From: Bryoerythrophyllum caledonicum
Taxonomy: Eukaryota > Streptophyta > Bryopsida > Pottiales > Pottiaceae
Direction of reading: 5' to 3'
Length of the DNA: 64,000 nucleotides
Assembly (NCBI GenBank): GCA_963971425.1
Contig: OZ020519.1
Location: 10,742,028 to 10,806,027 of the forward strand
Each line of letters begins with the position of its first letter. Within the stretch, counting starts at the first letter, position 1. The notes beneath the pieces were generated by a model. It was given only the letters and a program-made list of their open reading frames with translations, did no database searches and had not been told where the DNA came from. Made by a program: the position numbers and the translations under genes. Of this stretch, positions 11,680 through 23,850 are shown one piece after another.

Positions 11680-13287
11680 GCAATTGTTGTGGAGGCGAAC
11701 TCACGTTGTGTGAATTAGTGTGTCATGGCTTAATTGATTCTCAAGGGTAGACCTTGTTAGATCCAACGCCTTGTTGGACTCAAAACCTTGGTTGATATTT
11801 GCCCTTCATTTAAAATAATAAGGCACCTTGAAGTGATGATGTTTTGATGGTGGATCAAGAAATGGGTACTAGCTATCATAGTGTTCATTGTGATGTCAAG
11901 GTGGAAGGAGAATTATTTGAATGATAGATTTGATCAATATTAGCCTAGCATTGATTGAAAGTTGGAGCAAAGTAAGCTGTTCAAATTTCATTTATAAATT
12001 ATGCTCATGTGGGATTTTTTATTTTTGCTCGAATAAAATACCATAGGGTATCATATGAATCAAGTGACTCTTAGTATACAATACCACAAGACATCATATG
12101 AAATGGGCATATTGTGGTAGACGTTAATTCCTAAAAACCCTTAACATACTTTTCACCAAAAACTCTTCAAAACTTCTCATTTTATTGCAGAGAATGGAAT
12201 TTTATTCTTTGATGTACATTTCCATATCCAATCTTTAGGCTTTGATATATATTATTAAAAACACATAGTCACAACTATTTCATGAACTTTAACTACACTA
12301 TTCATAGACTTTAACTAGAAACAATAATCATGTTTGAGGTGAAGAAAATAGTTTTTCATCTTCCTGCATTTAAAGGATAAGCAAACTTTGGCATCACTTG
12401 GTGCTCAATTTTTGCATAACAAAATTTCTAAATTTATACCATAATGATATGCATGATGTTATTTCTTTGTGCACCAATTTTTAAAGGTAGATGATAACTG
12501 CAACATTTTGGAAAAAAAAGGAGTGAAAAGAGATCAAAAATTGTCAAAAACCATTTCGACTTTGATGAATCCATATAATTGCAAATTAGAAATTGAAACA
12601 TGCAAAACAAAGGTTCATGCCTTTTCGTGAAGTAGAAAAAGTCATGCAAGAAAAAAAATCAAAGGTCTTTAACCTTTATGAAGAAAAGAAATTGCTTTCT
12701 ACACCTTGCCTGTGAGAAAACTTTGTTTTCGTCTTGGAGCAATACTTTTACAGTATGGAATATTGGTTTTTTTTACAATCTTAAATAAAACAATGTTATT
12801 AACTTGAATACAAAATCTCACATTCAACAAAAGGTTATATTAAAAATAAATTGTAGACTGCTGCCTAATACAAAAATCACTTAAGATGGCATAACTTTTT
12901 CCATTGGGTCCAATAAGACTAATTAGTGTTTCACATCTGGCAAGAGAAACAACTTTTGCATATGAACTTAATTCTAACTTGTGGTCAGATCATCCGTTGA
13001 ACATTCTACAGTCTCAGGTTCTGACGTCAGATTCTTTTCTGAGGAAGTTAATAGAAGCAACCGTTCAACCTACTTTGTTGCCTAAAAATCTAGAATGGGA
13101 CTTGAGGAAACTGACATAAGAAACCACCAGAAATGGCTCTCAAACTAAACTGTGTCTAAATTTACTTTGTAGTTGAAAACTTCACCTTCATGAATGCCCA
13201 AATCGATAACTGAGACCATGCATTAAAATCTGCAAAATTTGGTGAGAATTAACTCTCCATGACTCTATAACGGAAAAGATAACAACT
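11680..13287. other. Spacer between the SufE-like and RRM genes
   Basis: Contains the 3' flank of the SufE-like gene and a diverged inverted copy of the dispersed AT-rich repeat (12130-12870). No further gene is visible. Confidence 0.5.
12130..12870 (-). repeat. Dispersed AT-rich repeat, inverted diverged copy
   Basis: Read in reverse complement it follows copies A and B: CCCTTAAC near the left edge, then CACCAAAAACTCTTCAAAA, GTGCACCAATTTTTAAAGGTAG and CTCACATTCAAC. The ends are approximate. Confidence 0.5.
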
Positions 13288-15808
13288 CTAGGGTGTGTGT
13301 TCTCTCCTCAACTTAACCAGATTTTGCAGATCTTCCACGTCAACCATCAAATGCTTCAGAGTATTTTCAACTCTCGCCAGCATGAGCTCACTTTCTTGTT
13401 GGAGCCACTCTTCACCATCCTTTCTTCGTTTTAAAGACAAGTATGAGTTGGTATCGATATACGATGACGGCTGCGCTTGCAAGAGTTGCCCACCCAATTG
13501 CACCTCGTTCAGTCTGTACCAAAATACAGTCCACACCATATTAAGACATCCCACAAATAGAAGTGTGAGTACCAAGAAATCATGTGAGACTTGCAACTCA
13601 GCCACTCCACAACTCAAATTAGTTGTACCTGCTCATGATTCGTGGCATTTTCTCCAACTCTGTCTGATGAAAATATACGTCGAATGAACCGTCGCGTCGT
13701 ACCAAGACTTTCTCGACCTGGCCAATCAACTCACAAGCGGCTTGTATTTGTTCGGCACCAACTTCAGCACCTACATTGCTCAACCGGACCACTGAGGTCT
13801 TTACAGCTCTCTCACGAGCATCTTTTCCCTGCAATACAAGGCAGCAGGAAGTTACTATAACCTGGAAAACAGAGTGAGGAAGTTTCTGAGGATATTCTCG
13901 CGCCTCTACTATGTAAAAATCCACAAAAAGTGCAGGAGTTGGTACCTTAAACTTCACGTTGGCATTGTAGTCCCCATGTTTCTCAGTATATGATATATCC
14001 GAACTATCACATGTGTTCTGTGTGGAGGAAATATCTACATTTCTGTATGAAGGCTTTGGAGTGCTAGAACTCGGTTCTTTGCGTATGCGAATTCCTTTGA
14101 TGTACACTTTATCCTTTCCTAGTGCCTTCTGAAGAGCCTCGGCAGTCTGAAAAAGCAATACAGACATCACATTAGATAAGTTGCAATGTTCAACTCTTCA
14201 CTACAGCTTTCAAAAATTGAATGAACTACAGCACACAGAGCTGCCTGATACAATCAGAGTTTGCACAAAAACCTGAAAATGAAACCTAGAATCTAGAAAA
14301 CTTTTCACAATGACAAAAGCTATTGTCGACATTCCCGAGGTTCTAGTGATCCAACAACCGAGGCATAAGCAGTTCAGGGCACATGTCACGGACCTTAAAG
14401 TCAACAAAACCGTATGTATACTTCTGATGTGTTCTTGGCTTCATAGCTTGAGCCCTGACTATTTCTCCACAATCACTAAATGCTTCCTTCAAATCGTTTG
14501 GAGTGGCCTGGGGCGACAGGTAGCGTACGAACAAGCCATGCCTTTCCTCCATTTGTGAGGTATTCTTAATGTCAAGATCTGATACGTCACTAAAGCCAAG
14601 TGCCACAGATCCTCCTCGGGTTACTCCATTTTCTTCCTTCGTCGAGTCATCACTAGATTCACCATTTAAAGCAACAGAAGGCGGTTCTTGAGAGGTTGGC
14701 TGTTGTGTTGAACGTCGTGTGTCTTGCAATCCTAACTTTTGAAGCCGTGACCATAGCCCACTGTGAGTCTCTATCTCCCCATGGCTCGAACCAATCAGTT
14801 GCCCATTTGTGAATGTCACACTCTTCCTCTCAGCTTCCCGAAGTTCCCCTCCCAACTCTTCTTCTATCGTTTCCACGTCACTTACGTCTTCAGTATCAAA
14901 CTCTTCATCACTATCTTCACTATCATCACTCATCGCATCCTCCTGCCCATATAATTGAGTAGTAGATGCAGAGCCAACACCAAACTTCTTCTCCATTGTT
15001 CCCTCATTCGTGGTCCTTCCAGCGCTCCAACTATTCGGCGATGTCTCCATGCTAGTCAATCGACTTTCTACATCAGTCAGGATGTCCTTGACGGCACTCC
15101 TACCACCCCCCGTTTCCTTCAGCACAGCACTCACACTTGGAAACGCTCCCCCATGATCCTCCATATGCCTGGCAACACAGGAGATGAACATACCTTGTCT
15201 TCAACATTCAATTCTCAAGCCCTAAAACCTCAAAACCTCAAAATTATCCTACATAGAAAACCCAATTCCGGCCTCCATCCACTTTCAATCCACTCTCAAA
15301 AAGCAAGGAAAAAATCACAATGATAGCAAAGTGATATTCACGCACTTTATAACAAAAGATTCAACCAAAACAGTCCGTTCCTGTCGCGACAACCTTCCCT
15401 TCTTCTTCTCCGATGTCGGGCCGGCGTCCTCCAATGCTGCTCCTGAGTGACCATCTTCAGGAGCACACGAAGAAGCGACGGACGACGCCTTCACCGTAGC
15501 TGCAAGCAAATAATAGGGCCCAACACAGTTCACGATCACGAACTGCAAAACCAAAATATCCCCCAAACATCCTGTTGCAGAAAAATAAAACGAAACCGCT
15601 TCTCTTCCTCAATTGATCCCTCGTGATAGTACTTACATGAGATGTCGCAGAGAAGGCGGTGAGGGCAGGAGGGCAGCAAACGCGAGAGTCCAGTGGCACG
15701 CCTGCTCCACAGGCGCAACGCCATTTGTGGACGAAATTGTGAAGGGGAAACTGCGTGAGTTAGACGATGCTGCACGAGATGAAAGGTTGGCAAAACTCTT
15801 ACGGCCAT
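13288..15808 (-). CDS. Two-RRM RNA-binding protein, six exons, organelle-type N-terminus
   Basis: Exons: 15808-15637, 15499-15346, 15168-14394, 14146-13946, 13828-13629, 13513-13288. All introns are GT-AG, phases agree at every join, and the product is 575 residues. Residues 1-57 are rich in Arg, Leu and Ser with no acidic residue before Asp55, as in a mitochondrial or plastid presequence; an in-frame ATG at 15724 could be the real start. Residues about 94-145 (RQERTVLVESFVIK, then GGAFPSVSAVLKETGG) recall an N-terminal module I remember from plant RNA-binding proteins. An acidic linker follows. RRM1 spans about 318-395, with LFVRYL (RNP2) and KYTYGFVDF (RNP1). A second, weaker RRM spans about 445-500 (SVVRLSNVG, SFDVYF). 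The C-terminus may be coiled coil. It probably binds organellar RNA; the target is unknown. Confidence 0.8.
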
Positions 15809-15873
15809 GGGTGTACATACAAAGCAAATCCTTCGAGAAAACGTGACCCGAGAGAACCTCTGTCGATTCCCTT

Positions 15874-16030
15874 AAACCCTAAACCCTGGACTACTGGAGA
15901 TAGTTCGCACGTTAAACCCTAAACCCTGGACTACTGGAGATAGTTCGCACGTTAAACCCTAAACCCTGGACTGCTGGAGATGGGTCGGACGTTAAACCCT
16001 AAATTCTGGACTGGAGATGGTTCGAACGTT
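15874..16030 (-). promoter_or_regulatory. Tandem telo-box array upstream of the RRM gene
   Basis: Three 40-bp units and one shortened unit start at 15874, 15914, 15954 and 15994. Each of the first three opens with two tandem AAACCCT words (TTTAGGG on the other strand); the last has one and a decayed second. The rest of the unit is GGACTACTGGAGATAG then TTCGCACGTT with point changes. The array lies 66-222 bp upstream of the RRM start codon. AAACCCTAA telo-boxes are known plant promoter or leader elements bound by telomere-repeat-binding proteins, so a promoter role is likely but inferred. Confidence 0.7.
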
Positions 16031-16672
16031 TGGACCTTGAACCCTGACCATGGTTCCTTACTCATCACCAGGTAAAGTCATTTTAAACCTTACACGTCAG
16101 TCTACAGGCACGTATTTTACTCTGTAGAATTCAAAAGAAGTATCAAAGTTTAGCAAGATTTGCACCTTTGGATTGAAGATTCTTCAACTAACATCTTTCA
16201 TTTGGAGGCCATTTCAATCAATCTGAACCTTATCATGTTCAAATACAACACCATACATGTAGAGTACCATGGCCACTAGTGGCACCTTCTAATGTTTAAA
16301 GAATTAACCCCTCAATGACCTAGGCATTTTAGAGGAATCTCTACACCATTGATTAAAACTGCCAAGATGAACTTTTTAAGAATGTAATTGTAGGATCTTC
16401 TTCTAAACTTATATGAGATGATGTGGAATTATTTTTTTTGAAATTTGAGTGAATGGATTGAAAGATGATTGGAATTTTTTTGTCCCCCGAATGAACACTT
16501 GGTCATTTTGTAATTAAAGGTGAATTAGAATATGAGCAAATATAAACAATTAGTTTTAAAATGGTTGTGCTTGATTGATTGATTTTGGTAGAAATGAGGT
16601 TTGTAGATTCTCTCAAACATAGTCATCCACCCTTACCGTGGTTTAGCCTATCACGGCCAATTGTTTAACACC
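16031..16672. other. Spacer without a recognisable gene
   Basis: AT-rich sequence with only short open frames. I see no motif of note. Confidence 0.5.
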
Positions 16673-17694
16673 ACTACATTAAAGATCGCATTTCGTATAG
16701 TGGACACATAATACGGATCCATACACTAATTGTAAAGTTTACGATTAGTGTAGTGACAAAACCATACACTAAGTGTCAACTTCTACACTAAATGTCAATA
16801 CTAGTAAATAGTGGAACATAAGGTTTTTTACTTATGAACATTTAGTGTATCAAACCTAAAACATGATTAAGGTAAAGGCTCCCAATTCCGATTGGCCACC
16901 CAATTTCGATCAGTAGAGTATGCATGGCATGGTGCATGAAAATGACAAATGCTTGAAATGGTGCATGAAGTGATCCAAAAGTGATAACTCAAAATCTGAA
17001 AACACCAGTCATTATTGGCATTGGGTCATGATGTGTGCAATTTTGGGTTGCTCCACCTCAATTGAGCTCTCATTGGTGGCATTGCCTCGAAAGTCAAACA
17101 AGGCCGATCGGCATTGGGTACCTTCCATGAGTTGGTTATCCATGGCATGCCTTCTCTCTTTTACTCACTCTCACTTATTGGCATTGGGTGAAGGCGGGCA
17201 CCAAATCTCACCTACTCTAGAGTTTGATTTTGGGCTCCAGTGGTTTTTGGGCTTTTAAATTCTATATCAATTCCAAATCTTTGTGATTAAATTTGAAAAA
17301 GTATTTGTTGAGTTTCATTCCTAGTTCCGCATCTTTCTACACAAATGTTTTTGAAATACAATGCCATTTGAGTCCCCAACTGGCTTAAGTGATCGAAATT
17401 TGGTGCCTCTACCTTGTGTGTACATTTTGAGCATCAAAGTAAAGAAGATTTTGAGTGCATTTAGAAAAACAACAATTTTGCAAGAGAAAGATTGGAAAAA
17501 ATAGAACATAGATATGGAACAAAAGGAAAATCTCAAAAATTGGACAAAGTAGAATGTATATATGGAAGGAAAATGAAACTGCAAGTACAAGATTGAAAAC
17601 ATAAGAACTTGGATTTAGAAGGAATGTGAGAAAAGAAAGGAATTTTAGAAAAGGAAAAAAAACATAATTATGCAATAAACACACAATAAGAATA

Positions 17695-18345
17695 CAATAA
17701 ATATAGAAATATACATTAGATATTCATTAGATATTCATTAAGTATGCATTAAACATTCATTAAAAAATCATTAAATATTCAAATACACATTAAACATACA
17801 TTAGAAATTTATTAAACATTCATTAAATATCCATTAAATATACAAATATACATTAAAAAATCATTGAAATTCCATTTAAAATTCATTGAATACACTAATG
17901 TACATTAAATATAACCAATATTTAATAAAATCTGGAGAAAATGGTCATTTGTCGACAAATTATAAAACTTAAACTTTGAATTCTTATAATGCTTCTCCTC
18001 ATTTGCAATTTTCAAATGGCCACAACACACTAAAAATTTGTCCAAATGAAACATACAAGGTGTTTTTGGCATTTACATTTTTTGTAGATGTCAAAAAACA
18101 CCTCATTTTCCCAATTTGGATAGTATTTGAGTGAATTATAATTTATGCTCTTTAGAAGATTGTTGATGAGATACTCTAGCACCTCTCGGCGGGCAACCAA
18201 TCATTATTTCTCGACTTCCATTTTTCCACATTTAGTTAATTATCTATATTATTTATTAAACATACATTAAATATACATTAAATTTTCATTAAATATAAAA
18301 ATATACATTAAATATTCATTAGATAATCATTAAAAAATTCAAGGA
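17695..18345. repeat. AT-rich degenerate array of CATTAAATA-type words
   Basis: Two blocks (about 17700-17920 and 18240-18345) consist of irregular repeats of 9-13 bp such as CATTAAACATT and CATTAGATATT. Non-coding sequence separates them. Confidence 0.65.
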
Positions 18346-18435
18346 ATGCGAGAGATGGGAATGGGAATAGTTGGGAATGGGAAGATAAGAGGAGGAGGTT
18401 GAGGATGAGACGGGGAGAATAAATGCATGGCAACC

Positions 18436-18640
18436 GGTAGGCGGTTGATTGGGGGCTAATACTATTTATCAATTTGTTAACAAATTTTTGTGGTAGGGTA
18501 GGCGGTTGATTGGGAGCTAATACCAGTTGTCAACTTTTTAACAAATAGTGTACTAGGATAGGTGGATGATTGGGGGTTATTATAAATGACAATGGCGGCT
18601 AACAATAATTGCCAACTTGTTAGCAAATAGTGTAGTAAGA
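18436..18640. repeat. Three tandem units of about 60 bp
   Basis: Units start at 18436, 18497 and 18556 with GGTAGGCGGTTGATTGGG (third copy: GGATAGGTGGATGATTGGG). Each ends with a TTGTTAACAAAT-like inverted word. Copies differ by substitutions and small indels. Confidence 0.65.
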
Positions 18641-18688
18641 TAAGTACACTATTTGTACCATTACACTAAATGTCATCTTTAGTGTAGT

Positions 18689-21188
18689 CTACTATGGTTC
18701 TAAAATTGCCAAATTTAATTTTTTTAATTAAAAGGTTGGACATTGATATTGTGAGTGGCGGTCATGGATATTAATGCAATTACTTCACAAGTTAAAAGGT
18801 AGATATGGGGAACTATTATAGCACAATATTACTTCATACATGCCAAATTTTTATAGGTGGGATGACGGAAATTAAGTAGGTGATTAGCATTAATAGGCGT
18901 AGAAGATTGTGAATTAAGGTGGGTATGACAATTTTGGAATAAAAAGAGCAACCCAATGGGCAGTTAGAGTACTTTTCAAAGTAGAGGTTGTTGATGTGAG
19001 GAGTGATTGCTGAAAATTATTAATTCTAACAAACGCACGCAAATTGTTTATACGTCTATCAATGCTTGCACTAATTTTGATTAGAGATTGAATAGTGGAA
19101 CTTTAGATTGATTGCTGAATGAATTGCCTAAACTGAGACCTTTATTTAGATTTAGAATCCGACTTGTGAACATTTTATTGGTTGAGTGAGTGTTATTGTC
19201 TCATAACTCTTTTGTCAGAGGTTGCATTCCAAGGTATGGTTGGTTCTTGAACAATCTAATCCATTTTAGTTTACCATGTAATTAACACAGTTTTACGAAG
19301 CTTGACCTTATTGAGATCCGTCAAGCCTAATTCTAGATTTAATACAACTATCTTAAAAATCTTTTGCACATCAATATCGCTAGACATCAATGGCACCACG
19401 CGCCCATGTGCAGCCAGGACAAAGCTTCCCCTTGCGAGCATGTGCAGCAAGGACAAAGCTTCCCCTTGCGAGCAGAGAAGGGCCATTTAGATGAACAAAA
19501 ACGTCTACTCTTTGATGCATTCCTCCCTCACTTTAGGGTCCACCATGACCATGACTCTCTTTGCTCATAGGTAATCCATGCCTGCATTCAAAAGAAAGAG
19601 AGGGGAGATAAATGCGTCAACTTGCTATTCATGGACATATACGATACTTAAACTTATTAGAATTATTTGTACACTTACCTTAATTTTAAACAAGATAACC
19701 CTTGACTTTGCATTAGCTCTACGTAATTCTTAAATGAATATAAAATCACCTCAAAGAAGGGATCAACAACTATTATTCATGGTTAATCTCATGAAATTTA
19801 GACTCCAAGCTCTTTCTCACTTCACTAAAAGACAACCTTGATCTAATATCTATTTAGAGTAAACAAATACAATTAAACCTAGGGCATCGTCTTGATAAAA
19901 CTTAAAATGATTTTTAGTAAGATATTGATCCTCATCAAACAATGTAGAGTCACCCAAAGTTTATGAATTTCATGTAGATGTAGGTGTTAGTTTAGAATTT
20001 GCATCATTTTCAATTGGTTAACTTACTTTTTAGCAAGCTTGCAAATTGAAGGATGAGATTTCAAAGATGAGTTCAAAATTAGGAACTGTACCAATTTCTT
20101 TCTTTTTGTGTGTAAGACTTCATATTTCTATGTTGTCATATTCATGATTTTGGGCAATGAAAAAATCAAAGATGTAAGGCAAAAGTGCATTACAATAGCA
20201 AGAGCTTCTGTGGCATCATTCTCCTTTTTCTCAATAGCAAGCTCGCTTAGCAAAACTCATAACTTCCTTGTTAGTGCCGGTTTGTCTAATACCATTGCTT
20301 CTTATACCTTGTGTTGAACAAAATATGGTCCATAGGCTTTGAGCAAGTAGATTACAAATAATTGTAGCATATGCTTACAAATGTGGTCCACTATGATCTT
20401 GATTTCACATAAATTATGCCACTCTTTCCAAATTTGGTGTTAAATTAATTGCATCATTTTAAAATGGTTAGTTTGGTTTTTAGCAAGTTTGTAAATTGAA
20501 AGTTGAGATTTTAAGGATGAGTTCAAATTAGAAGTGATCATACCAATTTATTTTTTCTTGTGTTGCTTAATAGAAGAAGATTTCAGGGCGCTTTAACAAA
20601 TAATTTAGAATCAAATTGTCTAAATAAAAAGTCTCACAATCGGCAACGTGGCCTCCCCTCTAGAACACTGCTCTCCAATTGTGTGCAACAACGACTACTT
20701 TAGCAATCTCCTTGGCAAAAAGGGCCTCCTTGTCTCATATCAAACATTTGCCACTACGCTAAACATGACAAGCCAGTGTGTAATTGCTCAAAGCTTTACT
20801 TCATTCAGCTCCACTTGTACAAGATACACAAAATTAGTCTACTAATCACAAAGTGAGGCATGAGTGCAACTAATATCACTGGCGATGAAGATTCGGAGGG
20901 TAATGAAGAAGGACGAACGTGGGACGGGCATGGCAATGAGCAATGGGATGATCGAGACGAGGAGTATGGCGGTCTCAAATTTGGAGATGAAAAATATGGC
21001 GACGGCAAATGGGAGTATCACCAATGATACATCTCCAACCATTTTGAACGGCAATGTACCAAGTTTCTTTCTTTCCCCGTCGCCGCCTCCATCCCCATCT
21101 TTGTCCTCAACTCTCAATCTTCATCCCCAATCTCTGTTCCTGACCCCTAATCCCCATCCATATCCATTTCCCGTCCTTTGGTCGACAC
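18689..21188. other. Spacer with small duplications, up to the retrotransposon insertion site
   Basis: No gene recognised. A 34-bp unit starting ATGTGCAGC is duplicated in tandem at 19406-19473 with one difference. A diverged direct repeat of about 135 bp (TTGCATCATTTT ... TTTTTAGCAAG ... ATGAGTTCAAA) occurs at about 19997-20125 and 20445-20575. A plus-strand open frame from 20864 is cut by the retrotransposon; its predicted peptide resembles nothing known. Confidence 0.45.
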
Positions 21189-21193
21189 ACATG
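21189..21193. repeat. Left target-site duplication ACATG
   Basis: ACATG directly precedes the LTR start TGTGAGCC. The same five bases follow the last LTR base at 38254. A 5-bp duplication is standard for Ty3/Gypsy insertion. Confidence 0.85.
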
Positions 21194-23692
21194 TGTGAGC
21201 CAAATAAACCACCCCCTAATGGGTGGCTTATCTTGAACACAAGACCCCAATGTGGGATACAGCCCTTTGTGCAATCAACACTCAAGACCACATGCATACC
21301 TCACACTTAGAGCACAACGGTTCATGATGTGTTTAATGCAATGTTTTACTTATCATAAGTGCATTAGGGGTGAATTATGTTTTTAATTATGGGCGGACTT
21401 TGAACCTCTTTATCTTTTGCATTATAGCTCTGTTTTTAATGTTTTTTGGCTTAAACAGGATCAACACCTTCTTGCTAACTTGATTAGACGATTATGCTTT
21501 GAGTCAGGACCCTTACACGACCTCTACAGACAGATAACAGCAGACAGACCCGAATTCAAGCCAACCTTTACTCAGCTGTAACTTGTTGAGTTGGAATCCA
21601 AATTGAACGATTTGACCACCCATATTGACTTATTTTTTGTGCTCTTGCCAATGGATTAATAAAAGTTTAGGTTAGGACCCCGGAGACCACCGAATTCAGA
21701 CAGCCAGCCGCGACAGAACCCAAGATCCGCAGAAACTTTAGTTGATCATAACTCATTGAGTTTGACTCCGAATTGGGTGTTCTAAAGCTTATTCTTACTG
21801 AATTGGTGTGTTCTTCACGATGAGACCTCCCAAAACAGACCGCTGGACCAGAATTACCCTAGAATCAGCAGGCCAAGGCGACGGCAGACCACACCAACAA
21901 CCAACTCACATACACCAACGACTTCACCATCATCACCATAACTTGAGGAAGATAAAATCAATCGACACATGCAAATAAGCAATGCCCGATAGTTCATGAA
22001 TTGGTGCAATTGCAATAGGTTCCAATTTGATCAAATACCCAACTCTGGCCAAAATTGAGCATTGCTTCCGCACTGATTTCAACACCGGAAATTTGCAACA
22101 ACCTAGGATCTTACATCACAACGTCCATCAAAAAGCATGGAATTTCGGAAGAATGAGAACTCCCTGGTTGCCTCTTGCCGAGGCACCCTCGCAGCCGCTG
22201 CGCCGGAGCTACTCTCCGTCTCGCGATCTGCAACTGATCTTGCGATCTCGCGATCGGCGCTCCAGCTCCTCCTCCGGATCTGGTGCTCTACTTGTTCCTC
22301 GTCCGCCCTTTCTCGCAGCAGCCCGGCGCTCTCCTCGCACAGCAGATCCGTACCCGATCGGAACCCAGCAGCCTTCCAGCACCAACACGCCGCTCCGGAT
22401 CCTCAACCTCCAGGCCCTTCCCTTCTTCGTCGCACCCTACCGACTCGCAAACGTCTGCTCCAGCCCTCCGAACCCTCTCGCACTTACTGCCGAGACCAAG
22501 CACACCAGTCGCGAGCGCCCGCACAGCGTCACCTTGACTCCCTTCAACGGACACCACGAGACGACCACCTTCGGTACCGCCTCCACACAGAACTCCACAC
22601 CGACAATCTTCGGCGCTCCACCAGGGCTCAGGCCGACCTCCAGCAGAACCTCCGTACCGGACTCCACGATCACCAGGATCACATCCTCCAGCCGCAATCT
22701 CCAAGAGCCCACTTCCCACGATCCAGCACTCGCGGCTCCTTCGTCAACACAACAATCAACAGACTCTCCCGATTTCCAACCAGAAACCCTCAGTCTCCAC
22801 ACTCAAGTGCCCCGCGATCTCTCAACTCCCCAACAATCACTCTCGCTCACTGCTCGTGGCTTACGCTCCGCTCTCCCACACACTCTCACAGGCGGGGCTC
22901 TTCCCCTCCACACGTCTCCCTCGAGACCCAACGACCCAAAAAAAAAAAAGAGAGAGAGAAACGAAAACAATCCCTGTTCGCAGTCAACCCAGCACCCTCC
23001 AGCCCCAACGGCAGCCGCGCTCGCAACTCGCGCTGGAAGTCCAGCGTTTCTTCAGCAGATTCCGGGGAATATTCCCCGGGAAAACCCAAAATTCCCCCTC
23101 GCCAGCTCGGGGGAAGGAAGAAAACAAAAATAAAAAAGTTTTTAAAGGCAGCTTCGGCATGCCATTAAGGGCAGCCCATGATCGCCAATAATTGGTGCTA
23201 ATTTCTCCCCTCGTCACCATCTAACTTTTCTAATTTCTTCCAAGGCCATGTGCCACTACTTCGTGCATGGTTTTTTTAAAAGATTAACTACCAGAGTGGC
23301 CACATCATGGTTGCACTCCGAGTTTTGTTTACTTTTTTTTTTAGTTTGTTTATTTAATTACTTATTTGTCTACTTACCTCTTTGGTTTTTTAGTTTGTTT
23401 TTTCCAAGGCTTCCTCCCATTGTGTTGAAAACACATGTGGTTTGAGGTGTCTCCCCTTTCTTTTTCTTTTTTTTTTTCCCTTTTAATTTTTAGGTTTTTA
23501 ACAAAATTAAATCTCCAATTGGGGATGATGACCTCCTTCTACATTAGGAAATGGCAAGTAAAAGGCCTTTTCGAGCCCTTTAACCACAATAGGTGGTTTA
23601 GTCTAACCATCTCACCCCAACTACCACTTCCTAATGCTAACTAGTTAATCTTAATGCCCAAATGACATCGTGCGCCGGTTTTGGGGCTCACA
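21194..23692 (-). repeat. 3' LTR of the complete copy
   Basis: 2499 bp, bounded by the perfect inverted repeat TGTGAGCC ... GGCTCACA. The middle (about 22130-23130) is GC-rich and free of stops in two plus-strand frames. It differs from the LTR at 31434 only at 22950 (G here, A at 33190) as far as I can see by eye. Confidence 0.9.
22137..23168 (+). other. Long antisense open frame inside the LTR
   Basis: An ATG-started frame of 343 codons and an overlapping frame (22027-23133, no ATG at its beginning) are both open for about 1 kb, antisense to the element. Products are rich in Ser, Pro, Arg and Thr with no domain I recognise. GC-rich composition alone could keep both frames open, so I do not claim a gene. 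The same frames recur at 32377-33408 in the second LTR. Confidence 0.25.
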
Positions 23693-23850
23693 CATGGCGG
23701 CCATCTGGGACAACTCGTAGAGGCAGAGAACCCAAAGGCTCTTGCTCTTGGGCACACGGTCAAAATTCCCTTGTTTCGTATTTGAACAAGAACCAAGACC
23801 ATAAATAAGTAAAATGGGGAAGTTCCAAGAGGATGTAGGTTGTGAATAAT

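Larger units (their letters stand above)
16673..18688. mobile_element. Non-autonomous TIR element, about 2 kb
   Basis: The first 31 bases (ACTACATTAAAGATCG...) match the reverse complement of the last 31 (ACTACACTAAAGATGA...) at 25 positions. The termini resemble those of the foldback MITE at 9515, so both likely belong to one family. A 31-bp near-palindrome lies inside the left end (16722-16752). The interior has no transposase: it holds two AT-rich arrays and a 61-bp triplication. No clear target duplication. Confidence 0.55.

Noticed and set aside
11224-11750. Minus- and plus-strand frames overlapping the SufE-like gene
   Set aside because: Arg/Ala-rich shadows of a GC-rich coding sequence; only the SufE frame shows family motifs.
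15613-15846. Plus-strand 77-codon frame opposite the first RRM exon
   Set aside because: It mirrors the presequence exon; the minus strand has the consistent splice phases.
16722-16752. 31-bp near-palindrome as a separate element
   Set aside because: It lies inside the left end of the 2-kb TIR element and shares its ACACTAA words, so it is treated as part of that end.
23693-23715. Plus-strand TGGCGGCCATCTGGGA after the LTR as a primer binding site
   Set aside because: The coding strand of the element is minus, and a better site ending in a CCA complement lies at 31413-31430.
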